Shown: positions 41,436 to 50,260 of the stretch, piece after piece
Layout: the number at the start of each line of letters is the position of its first letter
How positions within the stretch are numbered: the stretch's first letter is position 1
Source of the DNA: Prevotella sp.
GTDB taxonomy: Bacteria; Bacteroidota; Bacteroidia; Bacteroidales; Bacteroidaceae
Length of the DNA stretch: 64,000 nucleotides
Direction of reading: 5' to 3'
Assembly: GCA_017557405.1 (NCBI GenBank)
Contig: JAFYYV010000009.1
Coordinates: 62,001 to 126,000 of the forward strand
The notes under the pieces: generated by a model
The model's database searches: none
What the model was told of the DNA's origin: nothing
Seen by the model: only the letters and a program-made list of their open reading frames with translations
Position numbers and translations under genes: made by a program

Positions 41436-42275
41436 TTAAGCCTCTTCTGTGTGGTTTGCTTCGTATGTCTGAGCGATTGAATAACCAACCTCGTCGAGGG
41501 CGTATGTCAACTTGTCAATCTTATTCGTGTAGTAGTTGTAGGCGATCACAGCACCCCACGATGTCAAGATACCAGAAGCTGTGTTCACCAGAGCCTCAGA
41601 AATACCTTGTGACAGGGCGAGAGAGTCACCACCACCACCAGCAGCCAGAGCTGCGAATGAACGAATCATACCAACCACAGTTCCGAACAGAGCGGTCAGT
41701 GTACCCAGAGTAACGATAGTAGCCAGAATCGGCATGTTCATCTGCAAGGTAGGCATCTCAAGCTGAGTGGCCTCTTCGTGAGCCTGCTGGATCTTAGCAA
41801 TCTTCTGAGATTTCTTCAGACCAGTAGTAGCCTCCATGTCCTTGTAAGCCTTCAGAGAAGCGCCTACAACGTTAGCAACAGTACCTCTCTGGTCGTCGCA
41901 AAGCTTCTGAGCCTTAGCGAAGTCACCTTCTGCGAGAGCTGCCTTGATGTTAGACACAAATTTGGGGAGCTTGCCCTTACCGAAAGCGGTGCGGAGAGCG
42001 AGCCAGCGCTCAATGCTGAGTGCGATCACGGTGAACAACAGGGTGATGATCACAGGCACCACGATACCGCCTTTGTAGACGAGACCGAGGAGACTTCCGT
42101 CTTTCACTGCGTTAGAAGGATCGCCATCAACGAAGTTTGCGGGGTTACCCAACACGAACTTGTAGAAGCAAACGGCTGCAATGAAACAGAATACGATGAT
42201 CCAAATTGCTGCTTGAACTCCCTGGAAGCCCTGAGATTTTTTCTTCGGGGCTGCTGCTTTTTGTGTAGTTGCCAT
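41436..42275 (-). CDS. exbB: ExbB/TolQ-type proton channel
   Basis: A 279-residue channel protein of the MotA/TolQ/ExbB family. It has an N-terminal helix (about 22-42), a second near 68-90 and the conserved paired helices near 180-245 (ILATIVTLGTLTALFGTVVGMIRSF and GISEALVNTASGILTSWGAVIAYNYY). It forms the stator that lets protons drive TonB. First gene of the operon, with a -7-like TATCTTTG on the minus strand at 42393-42400 and a leader of about 110 nt. Confidence 0.94.
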   Translation of the reverse strand: MATTQKAAAPKKKSQGFQGVQAAIWIIVFCFIAAVCFYKFVLGNPANFVDGDPSNAVKDGSLLGLVYKGGIVVPVIITLLFTVIALSIERWLALRTAFGKGKLPKFVSNIKAALAEGDFAKAQKLCDDQRGTVANVVGASLKAYKDMEATTGLKKSQKIAKIQQAHEEATQLEMPTLQMNMPILATIVTLGTLTALFGTVVGMIRSFAALAAGGGGDSLALSQGISEALVNTASGILTSWGAVIAYNYYTNKIDKLTYALDEVGYSIAQTYEANHTEEA

Positions 42276-42392
42276 AATTTAATTTTTTAATTTTTTGGTT
42301 ATTAATAAATTTAAGTTGTTGAATATCGGATTTAATGTCAGTGTGCCAAGTACACAGTTTTTCTTCTTGTGATACTTTTCACAATCAACACG

Positions 42393-42400
42393 CAAAGATA
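42393..42400 (-). promoter_or_regulatory. -7 element for the exbB-tonB operon
   Basis: Minus-strand TATCTTTG about 118 nt upstream of the exbB start, with no clear -33. The long AT-rich leader holds no hairpin I can defend. Confidence 0.45.
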
Positions 42401-42507
42401 GTAAAATATGAGAAACTAATCATTGAATTAAGGATATTTAACGATGTATTTCGTTTTTTCTTATTATTCGATGAATTGTTTTTTCCTTTTTTCACATCCT
42501 TGTTTTC

Positions 42508-43713
42508 TTATCCTAGTTGAGCCAATGCATTTTTGATTCTGCTTATGGCCTCGCGGATGTTTTCGTCGCTAGTAGCATAACTCATGCGGAAACATTCAGG
42601 ATCGCCGAATGCATCGCCACCTACCGTAGCCACATGTCCCACTTCTAGCAGATACATAGCTAGGTCGGTGCTGTTGTTGATGGTTCTAACGGTATTGCCC
42701 TCTTTATAGCTTTTTCCGTAGAAACTACTGCATTTTGGGAACAAGTAGAATGCTCCTTCGGGTTTGTTCACCTCCAATCCTGGAATGTCTCTAGTCAACT
42801 CCACTATGAGATCGCGTCTGCGTTCAAACGCTTGGCGCATTTCCTCCACACAACCTTGGTCGAGCGTATAGGCAGCTTCGGCGGCTTTCTGACTCACCGA
42901 ACAAGGTCCGCTGGTGTATTGTCCTTGCAGTTTGTTGCAACCTTTCACAATCCATTCAGGAGCGGCGATGTATCCAATACGCCAACCAGTCATAGCATAG
43001 GCTTTTGACACACCATTGACGATGATGGAGCGTTCTTTCATTCCTTCGAATTGGGCAATCGACTCGTGTTTGCCGATATAGTTGATGTGCTCATAGATCT
43101 CGTCTGCCAGCACAAAGAGGTCCTCGTGTTTCAAGATGACTTTGGCAAGTTCTTCGAGTTCATTTTTAGAATAGACGCTTCCAGTAGGATTACTAGGAGA
43201 ACAGAGAATGAGCATTCGCGTTTTCGGTGTGATAGCTGCCTCCAGTTGCTCGGGTGTCATCTTGAAGTTCTGCTCGAATCCCGCGTTCACGATGACAGGT
43301 TCTCCGCCAGCCAACTTCACCATCTGCGGATAGCTTACCCAATAGGGGGCTGGTATGATGACCTCATCACCGTCGTTGACAAGTGCCATGATGGTGTTGC
43401 ACACGCTCTGTTTAGCGCCGTTCGACACAAGCACATCGTTAATGGTATAGTCGAGGTTGTTCTCGTTTTTCAGTTTGGCGACGATGGCTTTGCGCAAGTC
43501 GGGGTAACCTGGAACGGGCGAATAACGCGACCAGTTGTCGTCTATGGCTTTCTTGGCAGCTTCTTTGATGTCGTCGGGAGTGTTGAAATCGGGTTCTCCG
43601 ACGCTCATGTTGATGACGTCAATGCCTTGCGCCTTCATTTCACTGCTTTTCTGCGACATAGCCAGCGTTGCTGATGGAGCCAGTCGGTTCAGACGGTTTG
43701 ATAATTGTGCCAT
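42508..43713 (-). CDS. aspC: Class I/II PLP aminotransferase (aspartate aminotransferase type)
   Basis: A 401-residue fold-type I aminotransferase. The N-terminal SVGEPDFNTPDDIKEAAKKAI, the PAPYWVSYPQM substrate loop, ILCSPSNPTGSVYSKNEL, ADEIYEHI and the PLP lysine in SKAYAMTGWRIGY identify it. This subgroup (type Ib) mostly uses aspartate/glutamate with 2-oxo acids, but aromatic or prephenate activity cannot be excluded. A weak promoter lies 35 bp upstream (TAATTTTG on the minus strand, 43748-43755). Confidence 0.92.
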   Translation of the reverse strand: MAQLSNRLNRLAPSATLAMSQKSSEMKAQGIDVINMSVGEPDFNTPDDIKEAAKKAIDDNWSRYSPVPGYPDLRKAIVAKLKNENNLDYTINDVLVSNGAKQSVCNTIMALVNDGDEVIIPAPYWVSYPQMVKLAGGEPVIVNAGFEQNFKMTPEQLEAAITPKTRMLILCSPSNPTGSVYSKNELEELAKVILKHEDLFVLADEIYEHINYIGKHESIAQFEGMKERSIIVNGVSKAYAMTGWRIGYIAAPEWIVKGCNKLQGQYTSGPCSVSQKAAEAAYTLDQGCVEEMRQAFERRRDLIVELTRDIPGLEVNKPEGAFYLFPKCSSFYGKSYKEGNTVRTINNSTDLAMYLLEVGHVATVGGDAFGDPECFRMSYATSDENIREAISRIKNALAQLG

Positions 43714-43747
43714 ATTGTTTTGAAACTCCTATTTTAAATTCAAGCTG

Positions 43748-43755
43748 CAAAATTA
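43748..43755 (-). promoter_or_regulatory. -7 element for the aminotransferase gene
   Basis: Minus-strand TAATTTTG; 20 bp further upstream is TTTCG (complement of 43776-43780), an imperfect -33. Confidence 0.5.
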
Positions 43756-43909
43756 AGCATTTTATTCGTTAAAACGAAAAATTCCTTTCATTATTTCACT
43801 AAATCCCGCATTTTTCTTCCTTCATGCCCGATAATTCCCCTTTTTCCTTATTATTCGTAATCGGGCTTTTACTGTTTGTTTTTAGTTTTTTATCAGGAAT
43901 CTACCCGTT

Positions 43910-45121
43910 TTATTTCAAATGCAGAGTGTGCCCCATGCGGTCTTGCTTTGTTTTCAAATAACGGTAGTCGTATTGGTTGGGCGTGATTTCGATGGGCACG
44001 TTCTCTACGATTTCCAATCCGTAGGCTTCCAATCCGACGCGTTTGGTGGGGTTGTTGGTCATCAATCGCATTTTGTGCACACCGAGATGGCGTAGCATCT
44101 GAGCACCGCAGCCATAATCGCGTTCGTCGGGTTTGAATCCCAAGTGTACGTTGGCCTCAACAGTGTCCATACCTTCTTCCTGTAGTTTGTAGGCAGCGAT
44201 TTTGTTCATCAAGCCGATACCGCGACCTTCCTGCTGCATATAGACGAGCACACCTTTTCCTTCTTTTTCAATCATCTGCAACGATTTGTGCAGTTGTTCG
44301 CCACAATCGCATCGCATACTGCCTAAGATGTCGCCCGTAGCACACGAAGAGTGAACACGCACCAATATGGGCTCGTTTTCACGCCAGGTGCCTTTGATGA
44401 GCGCCATATGCTCCAATCCGTTGCTTTTTTGACGGAAAGGAATCAAACGGAAATGACCGTATTGTGTGGGCATATCCACCTCGCTCCCCACCTCAATGAG
44501 CGATTCCCGTTGCAATCGATAGGCTATCATATCGCGGATGGAGATGATTTTCAAGCCCCATTCCTCAGCTCGTTTTATCAGTTCGGGCATACGGGCCATA
44601 TCTCCGTTATCGCTCATGATTTCCATCAGTGCGGCTGCAGGATAGAGTTCAGCCATCTTGCAAAGGTCCACAGCTGCTTCGGTGTGGCCGCTTCGGCGCA
44701 ACACGCCGTTGTCTTGGGCGTAGAGCGGATTGATGTGTCCAGGTCGTCCGAAAGTCTGTGGAGTGCTTTTCGGGTCAGCGAGAGCTAGGATGGTGGCAGC
44801 GCGGTCGTGAGCCGATACACCAGTTGTGCACCCTTCGAGTTTATCAACAGTGACCGTGAAGGGAGTTCCCAACACCGATGTGTTATCTTGCACTTGATGG
44901 GGTAGGTCGAGTTCCTCGCAGCGAGAGAGCGTGATAGGGGCGCACAGCACGCCACGAGCGTGCTTGAGCATGAAGTTCACTTTCTCGGGTGTTATCTTTT
45001 CTGCGGCGATAATGAGGTCGCCTTCGTTTTCGCGATCTTCGTCGTCAACCACAATGACAAACTTCCCTTCTTTGAAGTCTTCGATGGCAGCTTCGATGCT
45101 ACTGAGTTTGAATTCTTTCAT
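43910..45121 (-). CDS. ribBA: Bifunctional DHBP synthase / GTP cyclohydrolase II
   Basis: A 403-residue riboflavin biosynthesis enzyme. The N-terminal RibB domain (about 1-200: [53 protein letters not shown]) makes 3,4-dihydroxy-2-butanone 4-phosphate. The C-terminal RibA domain (about 205-400: [19 protein letters not shown] with the zinc cysteines, [22 protein letters not shown]) opens GTP. Both catalytic sets look complete. Cotranscription with the lptF-type gene 45 nt upstream is likely. Confidence 0.96.
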   Translation of the reverse strand: MKEFKLSSIEAAIEDFKEGKFVIVVDDEDRENEGDLIIAAEKITPEKVNFMLKHARGVLCAPITLSRCEELDLPHQVQDNTSVLGTPFTVTVDKLEGCTTGVSAHDRAATILALADPKSTPQTFGRPGHINPLYAQDNGVLRRSGHTEAAVDLCKMAELYPAAALMEIMSDNGDMARMPELIKRAEEWGLKIISIRDMIAYRLQRESLIEVGSEVDMPTQYGHFRLIPFRQKSNGLEHMALIKGTWRENEPILVRVHSSCATGDILGSMRCDCGEQLHKSLQMIEKEGKGVLVYMQQEGRGIGLMNKIAAYKLQEEGMDTVEANVHLGFKPDERDYGCGAQMLRHLGVHKMRLMTNNPTKRVGLEAYGLEIVENVPIEITPNQYDYRYLKTKQDRMGHTLHLK

Positions 45122-45166
45122 ATACCTTATTATATATAGGGTGTTGGTCGAGTCGTGTAAAAGGAA

Positions 45167-47071
45167 TCAAGATTTTTGGTTGAGCAACTTGATTCGATTG
45201 ATAATGTTCGTGCTGGTTAACTTGATGGTTCGCAGGTCGCGGAGCAGTCGCAGACGGAACATCCACATGCGAATGTAGAGGAACAAGCCCACAGGAACGA
45301 TGATGGCCGCCACGATGTTCATCCATCGACGTTCGAAAGGCCGCGTGTGGGCTTTCACCGAGAGGATGGGGTAGTGGTTGAGTTCCGTGAGGATGTGTTT
45401 GTCCTTCGTGTTCGACAAATCTTCGATTACTTCCTCCATCTCGTCGCTGATGCGTTCGATTTCGTGGTCGGGCTCGTAGCGGAAGAACACTTTGATGGGG
45501 TTGGGCATCAACATCAGTTTGTGCTGGTGTGAATAGTCGGTCACTTCTTTGTTGATGATGCTCAAACGTGAAGCATCGGTGGGATAGTCGGGATCGTTGA
45601 TGATGACTTCCTTTCCGAATACATGACGTTTCAGTCTCAGTCCCAGCAATCGCATGAAGAAATTGCGATAAGCGTCGAGGTTGAACACCACAGAGTCGTT
45701 GTTGGCCTTGTAGGTCACAAACACCGCGATAGGCGTCAATACGGCGGTAGCGAGTCCTTTTCCGAACCAAACCGTCCACATTCCTCCACGCGACATTCGG
45801 TAGCCGGTGTTGTCGAGAATGTAGAAAATGATGAACACGATGACCGATATGATGACGGGAATACCCAGTCCTCCTTTTCGGATGATGGCTCCCAATGGGG
45901 CTCCGATGAAGAAGAAGATGAGACACGAAAGAGCCAACGTGAACTTGTTGATGGCCTCGATGTCGTGCTGTCGGATGATCTTGTCGCCGTCGCTGGTCAT
46001 CATCGAGTTGAATGTGAGTTCACTGCTTTGCGACCTCACGTTGCCCAATGCGATGTTCACCACGTTTTGTTTCTCCTCGGTAGTCATTTTCGCATAGACC
46101 GAATCAATGCTCATCGACTTGTTTTCGGCTCGTTTCAAAGCTATGAGCGAGTCTTTCTTCGACACGCTGTGCAGGCGGTAGTATCTTTGTTTAGCGCTTT
46201 TGTAGAACTGAAGTCCAATGCTGTCGTAGATCTGCACCATCGAGTCCTTGTCGTGGAATATCTGAGCGAGACTCTTACCGCGTGCGTTGTTTGAAAGGGT
46301 AGTGGCGTCGGTCAGATTGAAGTCGCCGTCGTAGTCGAGCACCAGCTTCTTTGTGACAAACGCCTGTCGCTGATAAGGAACAGCCGCCGTACGACCCATC
46401 TCGGTTTGCAAGTTTCCGTACCACATGCCGTCCCAGAGGCTGAGCACCAAGTGCTTCTTCTCGGCAGTTGCCTGCAGCATACCCGAGTCGGCGAGAATGA
46501 TTTCCTGATCCTCATAGCTTCCCGACATGCGGTAGATCATGATGCCGTAGAGTTTGCCCGTCTTCATGTCTTTCTTCTGCACGTAGAGGTTGCAGTTGGG
46601 TATTCCGTCGTAGAAGATGCCTTCAGGAATCTCCAGTTCAGGGCTTTTTTGCTTCATCGAGATGAGCAGCTGCGTCATCTTCATGTTGGCCTTCGGCCCT
46701 ATGTCGTTTTGGAAGAAGAAGGAGACGAGGGTGATGAGGATGGAGATGAAGATGAGCGGTCGGAATGTCTGCATCAACGAGATGCCTGCCGACTTGATGG
46801 CGGTGAGCTCAGAGCTTTCTCCCAAGTTTCCGAAGGTGATGAGCGAAGAAAGAAGAATGGCCAGCGGCAATGCTTGAGGCACAAGCATCAGACTCATATA
46901 CCAGAAGAACTGGGCCATCACTTCCATCGAGAGACCCTTTCCGATGAGTTCGTCGATGTATCGCCACAGGAATTGCATCATCAGCACAAACTGGCAGATG
47001 AAGAATGTGGCGACGAATAGCAGCCCGAATTGCTTGGATATGAAAATGTCTAATTTCTTGATTCGAAACAT
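45167..47071 (-). CDS. LptF/LptG family LPS export permease
   Basis: A 634-residue permease of the YjgP/YjgQ family, part of the complex that extracts lipopolysaccharide from the inner membrane. An N-terminal membrane pair ([30 protein letters not shown] and [22 protein letters not shown]) precedes a long periplasmic beta-jellyroll (about 130-340). Membrane helices follow at about 385-470, then a Bacteroidetes-type C-terminal extension of some 150 residues with a final helix near 595. It is longer than the E. coli proteins (about 360) because of the extension. Confidence 0.9.
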   Translation of the reverse strand: MFRIKKLDIFISKQFGLLFVATFFICQFVLMMQFLWRYIDELIGKGLSMEVMAQFFWYMSLMLVPQALPLAILLSSLITFGNLGESSELTAIKSAGISLMQTFRPLIFISILITLVSFFFQNDIGPKANMKMTQLLISMKQKSPELEIPEGIFYDGIPNCNLYVQKKDMKTGKLYGIMIYRMSGSYEDQEIILADSGMLQATAEKKHLVLSLWDGMWYGNLQTEMGRTAAVPYQRQAFVTKKLVLDYDGDFNLTDATTLSNNARGKSLAQIFHDKDSMVQIYDSIGLQFYKSAKQRYYRLHSVSKKDSLIALKRAENKSMSIDSVYAKMTTEEKQNVVNIALGNVRSQSSELTFNSMMTSDGDKIIRQHDIEAINKFTLALSCLIFFFIGAPLGAIIRKGGLGIPVIISVIVFIIFYILDNTGYRMSRGGMWTVWFGKGLATAVLTPIAVFVTYKANNDSVVFNLDAYRNFFMRLLGLRLKRHVFGKEVIINDPDYPTDASRLSIINKEVTDYSHQHKLMLMPNPIKVFFRYEPDHEIERISDEMEEVIEDLSNTKDKHILTELNHYPILSVKAHTRPFERRWMNIVAAIIVPVGLFLYIRMWMFRLRLLRDLRTIKLTSTNIINRIKLLNQKS

Positions 47072-47079
47072 TTCACCTT

Positions 47080-47128
47080 ATAAAAATAGCGCGTGCGCGT
47101 TCGTGCGCACAATCAGGCTGCAAAGGTA
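47080..47128 (-). promoter_or_regulatory. Promoter and GC-rich hairpin upstream of the LptF/G gene
   Basis: Minus-strand TACCTTTG at 47121-47128, then a leader with a GC-rich hairpin GTGCGC-ACGAAC-GCGCAC close to 47092-47110, unusual against the AT-rich surroundings. The ATG is at 47071. Confidence 0.45.
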
Positions 47129-47167
47129 ATAAAAAAGGTTGTAACGCCGAAAGACTTTACCATTTTT

Positions 47168-47566
47168 TCACAGTCCAGTGGAGTGGCGCAGTCGATTCAG
47201 GTTGTCGTCCCACAAGTCGTAGAGTGTGTCGACGTCTTCTTCAAGAGCGTAGTCGGTGATCGAGAGGATGTAGTCGTTGGTGATGTTGCTGTGCTCCATC
47301 CTCAGTTCCAAGTAGGCGTCTTCGTCGGTCTCGTCGGCCCATCTGATTCTGAACCTGTGGTTTCGCTCGGTCTCTATGATGACGGCTTGTCGCGTTTCGT
47401 GGTGTTTCCACACTTCGCCCCACGTGAACGTAATGGTGTCGCCATCCTGTTGCACGTCGTCGGCAATCCATCTGGCCAGTCCTTCGGGGGTGCTAATGAG
47501 CTGCCAGATGATGGGTTGCGAATTCGACCTCAGTTCGTGTTCGATGATGATTTTCTGCTTTTTCAT
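47168..47566 (-). CDS. START-like (SRPBCC) domain protein
   Basis: A 132-residue helix-grip protein of the AHSA1/START-like group; I chose the ATG at 47566 since the upstream codons overlap AT-rich promoter-like DNA. Words such as SQPIIWQLISTPEGLARWIADDV and WGEVWKHHETRQAVIIE are typical of the Bacteroidetes START-like family, whose ligand is unknown. It lies upstream of the lptF-type gene with a 96-nt gap and a separate promoter between, so it is likely its own unit. Confidence 0.82.
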   Translation of the reverse strand: MKKQKIIIEHELRSNSQPIIWQLISTPEGLARWIADDVQQDGDTITFTWGEVWKHHETRQAVIIETERNHRFRIRWADETDEDAYLELRMEHSNITNDYILSITDYALEEDVDTLYDLWDDNLNRLRHSTGL

Positions 47567-47691
47567 GCGCTGGGGTTGTTGTTTTGTTTGTAGACGTGAC
47601 TTCTTCGTTGCAAAAATAATAAAAAAATATTCCCTATACAAATTATTTGCATGTTTTTTTGGTGAATTAAAAAGTTTATATTACCTTTGCA

Positions 47692-47699
47692 CCCGCATT
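47692..47699 (+). promoter_or_regulatory. -7 element for the tRNA(CAU) gene
   Basis: TACCTTTG, 13 bp upstream of the tRNA. The same octamer stands on the minus strand upstream of the tRNA-Lys gene (62354-62361). Confidence 0.5.
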
Positions 47700-47712
47700 C
47701 AAGAAAATGGAT

Positions 47713-47786
47713 GGCGGGATAGCTCAGTTGGTTAGAGCGTCGGATTCATAATCCGGAGGTCGAGGGTTCGGGTCCCTCTCCCGCTA
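47713..47786 (+). tRNA. tRNA with CAU anticodon, elongator Met (or Ile2)
   Basis: A complete cloverleaf of 74 nt with discriminator A and no encoded CCA. Acceptor GGCGGGA pairs with TCCCGCT (first pair G-U). The D arm is GCTC/GAGC, the anticodon stem TCGGA/TCCGG with loop TTCATAA, and the T arm GAGGG/CCCTC with loop TTCGGGT. It is not the initiator: position 1 pairs with 72 and the anticodon stem lacks the GGG/CCC run. Whether the C34 becomes lysidine (Ile) cannot be read from DNA. Confidence 0.93.
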
Positions 47787-47797
47787 CATCGGATGTG

Positions 47798-47829
47798 AAA
47801 GCCCTGCAGATGGTCTGCAGGGCTTTTTT
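47798..47829 (+). terminator. Terminator after the tRNA(CAU) gene
   Basis: AAAGCCCTGCAGA (47798-47810) pairs with TCTGCAGGGCTTT (47814-47826), 13 bp with a 3-nt loop, followed by T. Confidence 0.9.
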
Positions 47830-48040
47830 GTTTTCAATTGTCATTTGTTCGCGCGAACATTCGCCCATCATGCTCTCTTAAGGTCATTTTTGGCTTTAAA
47901 TTTGTTGATTTTTTTCCGAATTTTTAATACATTTTAGTTAATTGTTCTAGAAATTTAATAGGCTGGTTTTGTAAAGAATTACGAAAAAAATGACGCATTC
48001 TGCGCGTTTTCAAGTGGGTTTCGTGGTCGGTTTCTGCATG
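47830..48040. other. Intergenic DNA, nothing identified
   Basis: AT-rich with runs such as AAATTTGTTGATTTTTTTCCG. The only frames are short and lack composition expected of genes. No promoter or hairpin stands out. Confidence 0.5.
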
Positions 48041-48150
48041 AAAGCTATGCTTTGACCTTGTCAAACGATAGCTTTGAGGGCGCAATATGTATGCTTTGAC
48101 CTCGTCAAAGCTATGCTTTAGCAGGGTCAAAGCATAGCTCTGACAAAGAG
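48041..48150. repeat. 22-bp tandem array C, 5 units, two-palindrome structure
   Basis: Five contiguous 22-bp units at 48041, 48063, 48085, 48107 and 48129. The unit joins two palindromes, AAAGCTATGCTTT and TTTGACCTCGTCAAA, that share their ends, so the array reads alike on both strands. Variants: AAACGATAGCTTT, ATATGTATGCTTT, AAAGCATAGCTCT. It is the least degenerate of the three arrays (others at 12257 and 36637). Confidence 0.87.
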
Positions 48151-48396
48151 AAGAAAGACGTTTTGGTTGTCATTTTACGGTAATAGGATTGCAATCCGTT
48201 GATTTCCAGCTAGTTGCGAAAATTGCGAGAAAATGCCGATTTTTGACCATTTTTCGACCATTTGGCCGTCTATTTCCCATTTTTGAGGGCGTTTTGTAAA
48301 ATAAATTAGTAATTAATTGAAAAATGTTTACAAAGTGACATAAATTGACTTGTGATAATTTCTCACTTCGAAATGAAAATTTTCCGCAAAAAACAG

Positions 48397-48427
48397 TTGC
48401 TCAATCCGATGGATTTTCTTATCTTTG
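48397..48427 (+). promoter_or_regulatory. Promoter of the IMP cyclohydrolase gene
   Basis: TTG at 48397-48399, a 20-bp spacer, TATCTTTG at 48420-48427; a full consensus match about 33 bp before the ATG at 48460. Confidence 0.75.
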
Positions 48428-48459
48428 CAGTTCCAAAATATATAATGTACGAAGAAAAT

Positions 48460-49056
48460 ATGGCTGCAACAAAGAAAATCAAGACTGCATTGGTATCGGT
48501 GTTCCATAAAGATGGCTTGGACGAACTGCTCGCCAAGCTGAATGCCGAGGGCGTGAAATTCCTTTCTACAGGCGGCACCCAGAAGTTCATTGAGTCGCTG
48601 GGCTACGACTGCCAGACCGTGGAGAGTGTGACTACTTATCCTTCGATTCTCGGAGGGCGCGTGAAGACGCTCCATCCGAAAGTGTTCGGAGGCATTTTGG
48701 GTCGTCGTGAAAACGAGGGCGACCAGCAACAAATGAAGGAGTATGAGATTCCTGAAATCGATTTGGTCATCGTGGATCTTTATCCATTCGAACAGACAGT
48801 GGCCAGCGGTGCATCTGAGCCCGACATCATCGAGAAGATTGATATTGGCGGCATTTCGCTCATTCGTGCCGGCGCCAAGAACTTCAACGATGTGGTTATC
48901 GTTCCCAGCAAGGCCGAATACGCCGTTCTGCTCGACATCTTGAACCGCAAGGGCGCACAAACCGACATTGAAGACCGCCGCATGTTTGCCGAGCGCGCTT
49001 TCGGTGTGAGCAGCCACTATGATACAGCCATCCACGAGTGGTTCTGCAAGAAATAG
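48460..49056 (+). CDS. purH: Stand-alone IMP cyclohydrolase (PurH N-terminal half)
   Basis: A 198-residue protein consisting of the MGS-like IMP cyclohydrolase domain only; it closes FAICAR to IMP, the last step of purine synthesis. KTALVSVFHKDGLDELL, VKFLSTGGTQKFIE, GGRVKTLHPKVFGGIL, LVIVDLYPFEQTV and IEKIDIGGISLIRAGAKN are all present and typical of bacterial PurH. The frame then stops where the transformylase domain would begin, at IHEWFCKK. The promoter at 48397-48427 excludes the longer frame from 48352; an ATG at 48445 is a possible alternative start. The missing half is at 27810-28997. Confidence 0.92.
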   Translation: MAATKKIKTALVSVFHKDGLDELLAKLNAEGVKFLSTGGTQKFIESLGYDCQTVESVTTYPSILGGRVKTLHPKVFGGILGRRENEGDQQQMKEYEIPEIDLVIVDLYPFEQTVASGASEPDIIEKIDIGGISLIRAGAKNFNDVVIVPSKAEYAVLLDILNRKGAQTDIEDRRMFAERAFGVSSHYDTAIHEWFCKK

Positions 49057-49205
49057 GGTTTCATTCATTTAGCAGGACATACACGATTTTGCCCGACCGC
49101 CACATCGTAAGAGGCAAAGGGCGCGGGCGATAGAAAGATGATTCTAAAGGAAACAGTAGAGACGTGATAATAAATTATTAAAAAAAGAAATTTTAGCTAT
49201 AGCTT

Positions 49206-50228
49206 ATGGGATTTTTTTCATTTATCCAGGAAATTGCAATGGACCTGGGCACGGCCAACACCATTATTATCAGTGATGACAAGATTGTGGTTGACGAGCC
49301 CTCTGTTGTGGCATTGAATCGCCATGATGGCAAGATGATTGCCGTAGGCGATGAAGCCAAGTTGATGTACGAGAAGACTCACGAGAACATCAAGACCGTT
49401 CGCCCGTTGCGCGACGGCGTGATTGCCGATTTCTCGGCTTGTGAGCAGATGATGCGCGGATTGATCAAGAAAGTACATACGGGCAGCCGCCTGTTCTCTC
49501 CGTCGCTCCGCATGGTGATTGGCGTACCTTCGGGTTCTACCGAAGTGGAATTGCGTGCTGTTCGCGATAGTGCTGAACATGCTGACGGACGCGACGTATA
49601 CTTGATTTTCGAGCCGATGGCTGCCGCTATTGGTATTGGCATTGATGTGGAGGCTCCGGAAGGAAATATGATTGTTGACATTGGTGGTGGCTCGACCGAG
49701 ATTGCTGTGATTTCGTTGGGTGGCATTGTGTCGAACAACTCCATCCGTACTGCCGGCGACGATTTGAACGCCGACATTCAGGAGTACATGAGCCGTCAGC
49801 ACAATGTGAAGGTCAGTGAGCGTATGGCCGAGCGTATTAAGATTCATGTAGGAAGCGCCCTCACCGATTTGGGCGACGAGGCTCCTGAAGACTATATCGT
49901 GCACGGCCCGAACCGTATTACCGCTCTGCCGATGGAGGTGCCCGTTTGCTATCAGGAGATTGCCCACTGCATCGACAAGACCGTTGCGAAGATTGAAAAC
50001 GCCGTACTCTCGGCTCTCGAGAATACGCCGCCTGAGCTTTATGCCGATATCGTGAAGAATGGCATCTACCTGACTGGTGGTGGAGCATTGCTTCGCGGTC
50101 TTGACAAGCGTTTGAAGGACAAGATCAACATCGACTTCCACATTGCCGAAGATCCTTTGCACAGTGTGGCTAAGGGCGCTGGAATCGCTCTGAAGAACGT
50201 AGATCGTTTCTCGTTCCTCATGCGATAA
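49206..50228 (+). CDS. mreB: Rod shape-determining protein MreB
   Basis: A 340-residue bacterial actin: phosphate-1 loop AMDLGTANTIIISDD (about 11-25), FEPMAAAIGIGIDVEAPEGNMIVDIGGGSTEIAVISLGG (two segments, about 137-175), and the adenosine region LTGGGALLRGLDKRL (about 294-308). It forms membrane filaments that steer lateral wall synthesis. It heads the rod operon mreB-mreC-mreD-mrdA-rodA, 149 nt after the IMP cyclohydrolase gene. Confidence 0.97.
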   Translation: MGFFSFIQEIAMDLGTANTIIISDDKIVVDEPSVVALNRHDGKMIAVGDEAKLMYEKTHENIKTVRPLRDGVIADFSACEQMMRGLIKKVHTGSRLFSPSLRMVIGVPSGSTEVELRAVRDSAEHADGRDVYLIFEPMAAAIGIGIDVEAPEGNMIVDIGGGSTEIAVISLGGIVSNNSIRTAGDDLNADIQEYMSRQHNVKVSERMAERIKIHVGSALTDLGDEAPEDYIVHGPNRITALPMEVPVCYQEIAHCIDKTVAKIENAVLSALENTPPELYADIVKNGIYLTGGGALLRGLDKRLKDKINIDFHIAEDPLHSVAKGAGIALKNVDRFSFLMR

Positions 50229-50260
50229 ACCTCTTAGTCGTTCATCAAAAGCTCTGAGCG

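Noticed and set aside
43820-43880. Hairpin GCCCGAT ... ATCGGGC as terminator of ribBA
   Set aside because: The T run is on the plus strand, where no gene ends; on the minus strand the stem is followed by mixed sequence.
45167-47071. Fusion of LptF and LptG in one protein because of its 634 residues
   Set aside because: Only one set of N-terminal and C-terminal membrane helices and one periplasmic domain are seen; the extra length is a C-terminal extension.
47713-47786. Initiator tRNA-Met
   Set aside because: Initiators have an unpaired first position and a GGG/CCC anticodon-stem run; this one pairs 1 with 72 (G-U) and has TCGGA/TCCGG.
47924-48130. 68-codon minus-strand frame covering array C
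   Set aside because: Its codons are produced by the 22-bp repeat and A/T-rich DNA; no start context or neighbouring gene supports it.
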